DNA from: VRUE01 sp046733275
GTDB lineage: Bacteria; Actinomycetota; Thermoleophilia; Solirubrobacterales; 70-9
Direction: 5' to 3'
DNA: 6,757 bases
Assembly: GCA_046733275.1 (NCBI GenBank)
Contig: JBKPOW010000039.1
Span: forward strand, 1-6,757
The translations under genes were made by a program, and so were the position numbers. Positions 1 to 5,320 of the stretch are shown here, piece by piece. Numbering within the stretch: position 1 is the first letter of the stretch; each line of letters opens with the position of its first letter. The notes beneath the pieces are model-generated. The model worked only from the letters and a program-made list of their open reading frames with translations, ran no database searches and was not told the origin of the DNA.

Positions 1-249
1 CCCCTGGCCGAGAAGGCCAAGGACGTGCTGGTCGGCGAGGGAGACGACTTCCTCACCAGGCTCGGCGCGGCGGTCGAGGACGCCTCGGTCAACCTGGGCG
101 TGGCGGCGATGCTGCCGCGGGTCTCGCTGGTCAGCGGCTCCCGCATAGTCGACCTCTCCGATGCCCGCCGGCCGGAGGAGATCCTCACTGCCGCCGAGCG
201 GCAGCTGGCCGAGCACGACGGCGCAACGGTCGCCGTCCTGGCGGGCTGA
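1..249 (+). CDS. C-terminal fragment of an unrecognised protein (5' end outside window)
   Basis: The frame is open from the first base and ends at TGA 247-249, giving 82 visible residues that end in VAVLAG. It is probably the tail of a longer protein; an internal GTG at position 25 could be misread as its start, but the frame continues upstream of it. The visible part is acidic and alanine/leucine-rich. It has a helical stretch, then a short segment around LPRVSLVSGSRIVDLSD that looks like beta strands, then a helix (EEILTAAERQLAEH) and a last hydrophobic strand. This alternation suggests the end of a soluble alpha/beta domain. I see no catalytic motif and do not recognise the family. The next gene begins 3 nt after the stop, so the two are probably cotranscribed and translationally coupled. 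Confidence 0.6.
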   Translation, partial: PLAEKAKDVLVGEGDDFLTRLGAAVEDASVNLGVAAMLPRVSLVSGSRIVDLSDARRPEEILTAAERQLAEHDGATVAVLAG

Positions 250-252
250 GCC

Positions 253-708
253 GTGTCGCTCTATCGCCAGACGGGAGAACGCGGCCCGGCCCTGCTCATC
301 GCCCTCCTCCTGACGGGCCTGCTGGTCGGCGCCCTTGCCGGCTTCCTGCTCGGGCGCGCCTCCGCCGACGACCCCTCCCTGAGCGATCAGATCGAGGACG
401 CCCGCGCCGAGCTCGCCCCCGTCGCAGCCGGCCTCGAGCTGGTCCCGATCGAGTACGAAGGCGCCGTGAGCGACGGCAAGGTCAGCGCCAGGACCGAGTA
501 CGAAGCGACCAAGGGAGCTGCCGCCCGGGCAAGCGAGGAACTGGAAGCGTCAGAAGGCATCCGCCTAATCGATCCCGCCGGCTATGCGGCCGCCCTTCAA
601 GCGATCTCCCAGCTCGAGGGCGCGATAGAGGCCGTCGCCCCTCCGACCCGCATAGAAGCTCTCGCTGAGGGCGCCGCTGCTCGAATCGAAGCCCTGACGA
701 GCGCATAA
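253..708 (+). CDS. Membrane-anchored or secreted helical protein of unknown function
   Basis: The gene encodes 151 residues from a GTG start 3 nt after the previous stop. Residues 1-11 carry two arginines, and residues 12-34 are a long hydrophobic run rich in Leu, Ala and Gly, followed by GRASAD. This can be an uncleaved N-terminal anchor. Alternatively it is a signal peptide cut after Ala-Ser-Ala at 36-38, although the hydrophobic part is long for that. Residues 39-151 are acidic and alanine-rich and should form helices, perhaps coiled coil, outside the cytoplasm. They contain no cysteines and no recognised catalytic motif. There is no clear Shine-Dalgarno sequence, so translation probably depends on coupling with the upstream gene. 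surE starts 31 nt further on but seems to have its own promoter. The function is unknown; a structural or envelope role is only a guess. Confidence 0.75.
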   Translation: MSLYRQTGERGPALLIALLLTGLLVGALAGFLLGRASADDPSLSDQIEDARAELAPVAAGLELVPIEYEGAVSDGKVSARTEYEATKGAAARASEELEASEGIRLIDPAGYAAALQAISQLEGAIEAVAPPTRIEALAEGAAARIEALTSA

Positions 709-726
709 GCCGAGGGAGGGCGTCCC

Positions 727-739
727 TAGAATCGACCCG
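727..739 (+). promoter_or_regulatory. Putative -10 element and leaderless start for surE
   Basis: TAGAAT at 727-732 matches the sigma-70-type consensus TATAAT at five of six positions. It is followed by 7 nt and then the surE ATG at 740, so transcription would begin at or within a base or two of the start codon. A purine-rich stretch at 711-719 (GAGGGAGGG) looks like a Shine-Dalgarno sequence but lies 20 nt from the ATG, too far to work normally. I see no convincing -35 box at 16-18 nt spacing. Leaderless mRNAs with a -10 just upstream of the ATG are well known in actinobacteria and Deinococcus; their use here is inferred. Confidence 0.5.
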
Positions 740-1552
740 ATGAGGGTCCTGCTGACCAACGACGACGGCATCACCGCCCCCGGCCTGCAGGCCGCCCGCC
801 GCGCCCTGCGCGAGCTCGACGGCGTCGAGGTCGACGTGATCGCCCCCGACTCGAACCGCAGCGCCACCGCGCGCAGCATCACCACCCGCTCGCCGCTGGT
901 GGTCGAGGAGGTCGAGTTCGGCGACGGCGATCGCGGCTTCGCCACCGACGGCACGCCGGTTGACTGCGTGCGCTTCGCCGAGCTGGGCCTGGTCGGCCAC
1001 CGGCCCGACCTGATCGTCTCCGGGATCAACCACGGCGCCAACCTCGGCGACGACATCACCTACTCCGGCACCGTCGCGGCCGCCTTCGAGGGAATCGTCC
1101 TCGGCATCCCGGCGGTGGCAATCTCGCAGCAGTCCTCGGGAGGCGGCATGGGCTACGTCAGCGGCCAGTTCGAGTTCGGCGTGGCGGCGGCCTTCCTCGC
1201 CCGCCTGGTCGCCGCGCTGCTGGACGAGCGGATGCCACCGGAGACGCTGATCAACGTCAACTGCCCCGCCGGCGAGCCGACCGGGATCGAGGTGACGAAG
1301 CTCGGCAAGCGGGTCTACAACGACGAGCTCAAGCTCGTCTCGGAGGACGAGGACGGCCGCCGCCACTACGAGATCTACGGCTGGCGGCCCGGCTTCAAGG
1401 AGCTCGATGGGACCGACCTGATGGCGGTCTCGCAGGGGCGTATCGCAGTCACGCCGATCCACTTCGACCTCACCGACCACGGCGGGCTGGAGCGGTTGCG
1501 CGGTTGGCGCTTCGACGAGATGCTGGCGGCCTGCCTGCCCTCCTCGGTGTGA
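740..1552 (+). CDS. surE: 5'/3'-nucleotidase SurE
   Basis: SurE is a cytoplasmic metal-dependent phosphatase that removes the phosphate from nucleoside 5'- and 3'-monophosphates; some members also act on short polyphosphate. The 270-residue length is normal. The N-terminus has the family signature: a beta strand followed by TNDDG (6-10), where Asp8 and Asp9 are the expected metal ligands. APDSNRS follows, with Ser41 aligning to the third ligand, and SGINHG (94-99) supplies Asn97 as the fourth. The segment TYSGTVAAAFEG (107-118) is also typical. No key residue is missing. The ATG at 740 is chosen because it places the first strand and TNDDG at the canonical distance. The stop overlaps the ligA start (GTGA), so the two are an operon with coupled translation. 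In some proteobacteria surE instead neighbours pcm; that partner is not seen here. Confidence 0.96.
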   Translation: MRVLLTNDDGITAPGLQAARRALRELDGVEVDVIAPDSNRSATARSITTRSPLVVEEVEFGDGDRGFATDGTPVDCVRFAELGLVGHRPDLIVSGINHGANLGDDITYSGTVAAAFEGIVLGIPAVAISQQSSGGGMGYVSGQFEFGVAAAFLARLVAALLDERMPPETLINVNCPAGEPTGIEVTKLGKRVYNDELKLVSEDEDGRRHYEIYGWRPGFKELDGTDLMAVSQGRIAVTPIHFDLTDHGGLERLRGWRFDEMLAACLPSSV

Positions 1553-3573
1553 GCGCGGCGAGCGCCGAGAAGCGGGCGGCCGAGCTGCGCCGCGAGCTCG
1601 AGCTTCACAACCACCGCTACTACGTCCTCGACGACCCGACGATCGGCGACGACGAGTACGACGCGCTGCTCGACGAGCTGCGGGCGATCGAGGCCGATCA
1701 CCCCGCGCTGAGGACGCCCGAGTCGCCGACCCAGCGGGTCGGGGCGCCGCCGCTCGACCGCTTCGTGCAGGTCGAGCACGCGGAGCCGATGCTCTCGCTC
1801 GCCAACGCACGCAACGAGGAGGAGTTGCGCGCCTGGGAGACGCGGATCCGCAACCACCTCAAGCGGCTCGACATCAGCGCGGCCGAGTTCAGCTACACGA
1901 CCGAGCCGAAGATCGACGGCCTGGCGATCTCGCTCACCTACGAGAACGGCGTGCTGGTGCGCGGCGCCACGCGCGGTGACGGCCGCGTCGGCGAGGACGT
2001 GAGCCGCAACCTGCGCACGATCGGCGCGATCCCGCTGCGCATCGACAAGGCCCCCGAGCTGGTCGAGGTGCGGGGCGAGGTCTACCTGCCGATCGCCGAG
2101 TTCAAAGCCCTGAACGAGCGTCGCGCCGAGGCGGGCGAACCGACCTTCGCCAACCCGCGCAACTCCGCCGCCGGCTCGATCCGCCAGCTCGATCCGGCGC
2201 TTGCCGCCGAACGGCCGCTCTCGATCTGGTGCTACGGAATCGGCGCCGTGCGCGGACTCGACTTCGCCACCCATAGCAAGGAGCTGGAGTGGCTGCGCGA
2301 GCGCGGCTTCAAGGTCAACCCCGACGCCGGCCACCATGAGGGGATCGACTCGACCGTGAAGCGCTGCCGCTGGTGGGAGGAGCGCCGAGAGGAGCTCGAC
2401 TACGAGATCGACGGCGTGGTGGTCAAGGTCGACGAGCGGCGGTTCTGGCGCGAGCTCGGCGTCGTCGGCCGCGAGCCCCGCTGGGCGATCGCCTGGAAGT
2501 TCGCGCCGACGACGGCGACGACGAAGCTGTGCGAGGTCGTCTGGAACGTCGGCCGGACCGGCCACCTCGTGCCCTTCGCGATGCTCGAGCCAGTCCACGT
2601 CGGCGGCGTCACCGTCACCACCGCCACGCTCCACAACGAGGAGGACCTGGAGCGCAAGGACGTGCGCGAGGGCGACGAAGTGGTGGTGATGCGAGCCGGC
2701 GACGTGATTCCGCAGGTCGTCTCGCCGAAATTGCCGCGCAAGAACCCACGGGCGCGCAGGCCGAAGCCGCCGAAGCGATGCCCGGCCTGCGAAACGCCGA
2801 CCGAGAAGCGCGAAGGCGTGTTCACGGTCTGCCCCAACCGCTCGGGTTGTCCCGGCCAGTCCTTCCAGCACGTCAAGCACTTCGTCGGCAAGGGCGCGAT
2901 GGACATCGACGGGCTCGGCGAGAAGCTCGCCATGCGCTTCCTCCGGGTAGGCCTGATTGAGGACGTCGCCGACATCTACGAGCTGAGCGAGGAGCGCCTC
3001 GTCGGGCTGGAGGGCTTCAAAGAGAAATCCGCCCAGAACCTCGTGGCCTCGATCGAGGCCACGCGCGGGCGCCCCTTCAAACGCGTGCTCTACGCGCTCG
3101 GCCTGCCGGGCGTCGGCTACGTCACGGCGGAGGCGCTGGCCGACCACTTCGGCTCGATCGACGCCCTGCATGAAGCCGACCCCGAGGCGATCGAGGAGGT
3201 CGAGGGAGTCGGGCCGATCATGGCGGTGCAGATCGCCGAGTCGCTCGCCGACGAGCCCACCTGGGCGCTGGTCGAGAAGCTGAAGCAAAAGGGGCTGCGG
3301 CTGGAGGCGGCCGAGTCGGAACGGCGCGCCAGCGGCGGTCCGCTGGAAGGCAAGACCGTGGTCCTCACCGGCACCCTGCCCGAGCTAACCCGCGAGGAGG
3401 CGGCGGCGATGGTCAAGTCGGCGGGGGGGAAGGTGACCAACTCGGTCTCGAAGAAGACCGACTACCTCGTCGCTGGCGAGAACCCCGGCTCGAAGCTCGT
3501 CAAAGCGGAGAAATTCGCAACTGAGGTTCTCGACGAAGCGGGGCTGCGCAAGCTCCTGGCTGGCCAGTCCTGA
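1549..3573 (+). CDS. ligA: NAD-dependent DNA ligase LigA
   Basis: LigA seals nicks in duplex DNA during replication and repair, using NAD+ as the adenylate donor. The protein has 674 residues, a typical length. Domain Ia has the NMN-binding HNHRYY (20-25). The adenylation domain has catalytic Lys121 in KIDG, followed by TRGDG (141-145), a RGEVYL motif, and later YEIDGVVVKVD and WAIAWKF. The OB fold begins near VGRTGH. A Cys4 zinc finger uses Cys411, 414, 428 and 434, a helix-hairpin-helix region follows, and a BRCT domain runs from about 598 to the end. All core residues look intact. The start is taken as GTG 1549, which overlaps the surE stop by four bases and puts HNHRYY at the usual distance. 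A TTG at 1504 would add 15 residues translated from within surE and is unlikely. Expression probably depends on surE translation. Confidence 0.97.
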   Translation: MSAASAEKRAAELRRELELHNHRYYVLDDPTIGDDEYDALLDELRAIEADHPALRTPESPTQRVGAPPLDRFVQVEHAEPMLSLANARNEEELRAWETRIRNHLKRLDISAAEFSYTTEPKIDGLAISLTYENGVLVRGATRGDGRVGEDVSRNLRTIGAIPLRIDKAPELVEVRGEVYLPIAEFKALNERRAEAGEPTFANPRNSAAGSIRQLDPALAAERPLSIWCYGIGAVRGLDFATHSKELEWLRERGFKVNPDAGHHEGIDSTVKRCRWWEERREELDYEIDGVVVKVDERRFWRELGVVGREPRWAIAWKFAPTTATTKLCEVVWNVGRTGHLVPFAMLEPVHVGGVTVTTATLHNEEDLERKDVREGDEVVVMRAGDVIPQVVSPKLPRKNPRARRPKPPKRCPACETPTEKREGVFTVCPNRSGCPGQSFQHVKHFVGKGAMDIDGLGEKLAMRFLRVGLIEDVADIYELSEERLVGLEGFKEKSAQNLVASIEATRGRPFKRVLYALGLPGVGYVTAEALADHFGSIDALHEADPEAIEEVEGVGPIMAVQIAESLADEPTWALVEKLKQKGLRLEAAESERRASGGPLEGKTVVLTGTLPELTREEAAAMVKSAGGKVTNSVSKKTDYLVAGENPGSKLVKAEKFATEVLDEAGLRKLLAGQS

Positions 3574-3576
3574 CGG

Positions 3577-3595
3577 TTCCGCGCGGAAAGATCTT
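3577..3595. repeat. Short adjacent palindromes just after ligA
   Basis: TTCCGCGCGGAA (3577-3588) is a perfect 12-bp inverted repeat beginning 4 nt after the ligA stop, and AAGATCTT (3588-3595) is a second, 8-bp one sharing a base with it. The first could form a short hairpin (TTCC/GGAA around GCGC) in the ligA 3' end. No T-run follows, so this is not a classical Rho-independent terminator. It could be a weak terminator, an RNA end-protecting hairpin, a protein site, or chance in GC-rich DNA. Confidence 0.3.
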
Positions 3596-3618
3596 CAATC
3601 TCGACACATTCTGCGCGC

Positions 3619-3628
3619 CACACGTGTG
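3619..3628. promoter_or_regulatory. Perfect 10-bp palindrome, possible operator
   Basis: CACACGTGTG is a perfect palindrome centred 28 nt upstream of the ATG at 3652. It lies downstream of TCGACA (3601-3606), which matches five of six bases of a -35 box; however, the best -10 candidate at 17-18 nt spacing (TGTGTT, 3625-3630) is poor. If the weak promoter is real, a repressor bound here would cover the -10 region and control the small membrane genes. There is no direct evidence for binding. Confidence 0.25.
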
Positions 3629-3651
3629 TTTGGGCTCGCCACGATCGCTGT

Positions 3652-3876
3652 ATGGCGTTCGCTCAGTTCGGCCCTCTCACATCCTTGATCGAGAGCGCTG
3701 CGGCCGCGGTGGGGGCTGGAATGGTCCTGGGTAGCTTCGGCCTAGGTCTGCAGGGGTTCCTTCTGCAATCTTCGCGTCAGGTGCTCGAGGCGCGCGCTGT
3801 GCGGGGCGGTTACGTCGGCGGCATGGCAGGAGTCGTGATCATGATTACAGACATAACATTGCGCTATGCTCTCTGA
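3652..3876 (+). CDS. Small membrane protein of unknown function (two predicted TM helices)
   Basis: The gene encodes 74 residues from the ATG at 3652. Two hydrophobic segments are visible: about 16-38, rich in Gly, Ala and Leu, and about 53-72, rich in Gly, Val and Ile with an embedded Asp67. They are joined by a loop with Arg42, Glu46, Arg48 and Arg51. By the positive-inside rule the loop should be cytoplasmic and both ends outside, though the evidence is slim. There is no Shine-Dalgarno sequence. The codon choice differs from the neighbours: 23 of 74 sense codons end in A or T, including ATA, ACA, ATT and TAT, whereas none of the first 50 surE codons do. The next small gene starts 2 nt after its stop, so they form a pair. 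I do not recognise the family. It is probably a real gene, given the tandem arrangement and clean membrane pattern, but homologues would be needed to be sure. Confidence 0.55.
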   Translation: MAFAQFGPLTSLIESAAAAVGAGMVLGSFGLGLQGFLLQSSRQVLEARAVRGGYVGGMAGVVIMITDITLRYAL

Positions 3877-3878
3877 CG
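3865..3878 (+). promoter_or_regulatory. Possible internal -10 before the second small gene
   Basis: TATGCT at 3865-3870 lies 8 nt before the ATG at 3879, the same spacing as at the PBP4/patatin promoter. It matches TATAAT at four of six bases and lies inside the 3' end of the preceding small gene, in a stretch (3841-3880) of only 40% GC. It could allow separate leaderless expression of the downstream gene, but the 2-nt gap between genes gives translational coupling as an equally simple explanation. Confidence 0.25.
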
Positions 3879-4070
3879 ATGAACGTTGATCTCCGTAGCG
3901 CGCATATCGGTCTCGCGGTGGGGATCGTCGTCTTGGTCGTGGGTTGCATCCTCTTCAAGGATTCCGGTGAAGGTGCGTTGCAGCTCGTCGCTCTCGCCAT
4001 GTTGATCATTGCACTCGGGACCACCAGCTTCCTCGACTGGCGCGACGAACGTCGCGAGCGCAATCAGTAA
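3879..4070 (+). CDS. Small membrane protein of unknown function (two TM helices, charged tail)
   Basis: The gene encodes 63 residues from the ATG at 3879, 2 nt after the previous stop. Two strongly hydrophobic segments are visible, about 9-26 and 33-52, separated by a short polar turn (KDSGEG, 27-32). A highly charged C-terminal tail follows (DWRDERRERNQ, 53-63). The arginines in the tail and the Arg near the N-terminus suggest both ends are cytoplasmic, making a simple hairpin. Sixteen of 63 sense codons end in A or T, again more than in the housekeeping genes. There is no Shine-Dalgarno sequence, so translation probably couples to the upstream gene. Its last 7 bases overlap the end of the oppositely oriented PBP4-like gene. 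The family is not recognised; possible roles such as a membrane-complex subunit or modulator are speculation. Confidence 0.6.
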   Translation: MNVDLRSAHIGLAVGIVVLVVGCILFKDSGEGALQLVALAMLIIALGTTSFLDWRDERRERNQ

Positions 4071-5299
4071 GAAGCGACAAGGGCGGCGATGCGGTCCTGC
4101 TGGTAGTGGGCGAGGCTGAGGTCGTAGACGCTCGCCATCAGGATCGAGAAGATCATGACCCGCCCGCTGAGGTTGAAGCAGTAGCCGGAGAGGGCGCTGA
4201 CGCCGGTGAGGGTGCCGGTCTTGGTGCGGCAGCGGCCGTACGCGGCGGTTCCCTCGGTGCGGTCGGCGACGGTGCCCTCGTGGCCGGTCAGCGCCAGGGC
4301 CTGGATGAACTCGTCGCCGACCTCGCTGGTGCGCATCCCCTGCAGCAGGCGCACGACCGCGTAGGGCGAGGCGCGGTTGCCCCGGGTCAGGCCGGAGCCG
4401 TCGACGGCGTGGATCGCCGAGCCGTGGCCGCGGGCGAAGCGCTCGACCACCTCGGTCCCGGCGGCGGTGGTGCCGGCGCCGCCGAAGCCGGCGCCGAGCA
4501 GCTTGACCAGCATCTCGGCGAAGAAGTTGTGCGAGTAGACGTTGGTCATCTCGACCAGGCGCTCCATCTCGGGCGAGCGCACCGTGGCGATGGGCTCGGC
4601 GTCCGCCGGCGTGACCCCGCGGGCGACCGAGCGGCGGATCGCGACCCCCGCCGCGTCGAGGGCACGGGCGAGCTTCGCCGCGGCCAGCCTCGCCGGGTCT
4701 GCGGCGAAGCCCTGGGAGATCGCCCCACGGTAGCCGGAGTTGAAGGAGAGCCCGGAGAGAGGGCCGATGTAGGGGCTGGTCGCGTAACCCGAGTCGGCAA
4801 CGCCGCGCAGGCGGTCGAAGATCGTGTCGTCGGCGTAGAGCCGGCCGGTCACGCTGCGTACGCCCGCGTTGCGCAGCTGCGCGTTCATGGAGAGCAAATT
4901 CGTGCCGACCCCGCCCTGGTAGCGGTCGTAGAAGGAGGGCGTGCCGAGCGCCGGGTCTCCCGCGCCCTGCAGGTAGAGGCTGCCGCGCAGGACGCCGTCG
5001 ATGCCGATCTGGCCATCGGCGAGCAGGTTGGTGGCGATGCGGTACTCGGGCCCGAAGCGGGAGAGGGCGGTGGCGGTGGTGAAGAGCTTCGTGTTCGAGG
5101 CCAGCGAGCGGGGCTGTTTCGCCGCCCGCGCACAGAGCGGCCTGCCGCTCTCGGCGTCGACGACGAACAGGCCGCTGGCCGTGCCGCCGCCGGAGACCAG
5201 CCGCTGCCGCATCTGCTGGCAGACGTTCGCGTCCGCTCCCCCCGCGGGTAGGAGCAAAAGTGCCAAAAGTGCGGCAAACAACAAATGGCGCCGCTTCAT
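4064..5299 (-). CDS. dacB: D-alanyl-D-alanine carboxypeptidase/endopeptidase, PBP4 type (peptidase S13)
   Basis: This penicillin-binding protein should trim the terminal D-Ala from peptidoglycan pentapeptides, and possibly cut D-Ala-mDAP cross-links, outside the cytoplasmic membrane. It has 411 residues. A signal peptide is clear: KRRH, a Leu/Ala core (6-17), and a likely cut after Ala-Asp-Ala (22-24). The three serine-transferase motifs are present: SNTK with nucleophile Ser68 and Lys71, SHN at 256-258, and KTG at 360-362. DGSGLTRGNR, lying between SHN and KTG, is also typical of S13. The gap between the first two motifs is about 185 residues, shorter than in E. coli PBP4, so the inserted domains are reduced. 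Four cysteines (27, 56, 357, 374) could pair after export. The frame stays open far upstream, but that extension is antisense to the patatin gene; the ATG at 5299 with its signal peptide is the real start. Confidence 0.93.
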   Translation of the reverse strand: MKRRHLLFAALLALLLLPAGGADANVCQQMRQRLVSGGGTASGLFVVDAESGRPLCARAAKQPRSLASNTKLFTTATALSRFGPEYRIATNLLADGQIGIDGVLRGSLYLQGAGDPALGTPSFYDRYQGGVGTNLLSMNAQLRNAGVRSVTGRLYADDTIFDRLRGVADSGYATSPYIGPLSGLSFNSGYRGAISQGFAADPARLAAAKLARALDAAGVAIRRSVARGVTPADAEPIATVRSPEMERLVEMTNVYSHNFFAEMLVKLLGAGFGGAGTTAAGTEVVERFARGHGSAIHAVDGSGLTRGNRASPYAVVRLLQGMRTSEVGDEFIQALALTGHEGTVADRTEGTAAYGRCRTKTGTLTGVSALSGYCFNLSGRVMIFSILMASVYDLSLAHYQQDRIAALVASY

Positions 5300-5320
5300 C
5301 ACCTGGGATAATGCATGTTT
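5300..5320. promoter_or_regulatory. Compact divergent promoter with near-symmetric -10 elements
   Basis: Only 21 bp separate the PBP4-like ATG (5299, minus) from the patatin ATG (5321, plus). On the plus strand GATAAT (5307-5312) matches TATAAT at five of six bases and is preceded by TG one base away (5304-5305), an extended -10. On the minus strand CATTAT (5313-5308) matches at four of six. Each hexamer is followed by exactly 8 nt and then an ATG, so the layout is mirror-symmetric about 5310. Transcripts would be leaderless or nearly so. No good -35 box is visible on either side. Neither ATG has a properly spaced Shine-Dalgarno sequence; AGG before the minus-strand ATG is only 2 nt away. Confidence 0.55.

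Noticed and set aside
1504..1548. TTG 1504 as the ligA start
   Set aside because: It would overlap surE by 49 bases and add 15 residues not expected in LigA; GTG 1549 gives a 4-base coupled overlap and the usual N-terminus.
482..1810. Long minus-strand open frame opposite surE
   Set aside because: It is antisense to a clear surE and its product is an Arg/Ala/Gly-rich low-complexity chain with no domain, as expected from a shadow frame in GC-rich DNA.
1375..3288. 637-codon minus-strand open frame opposite ligA
   Set aside because: It has no recognisable motif, and every part lies opposite intact ligA codons; absence of stops follows from G/C-ending codon bias.
3577..3600. Rho-independent terminator after ligA
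   Set aside because: A short palindrome is present but no T-run follows it, so I list it only as a palindrome.
4106..5251. 381-codon plus-strand open frame opposite the PBP4-like gene
   Set aside because: The product is Gly/Ala/Val/Arg repetitive without hydrophobic core pattern, while the other strand carries all three S13 catalytic motifs.
5315..5320. ATG at 5315 as the patatin start
   Set aside because: It is only 2 nt from the GATAAT element, so a transcript from that promoter would begin after it; ATG 5321 has the expected distance. It remains possible if another promoter is used.
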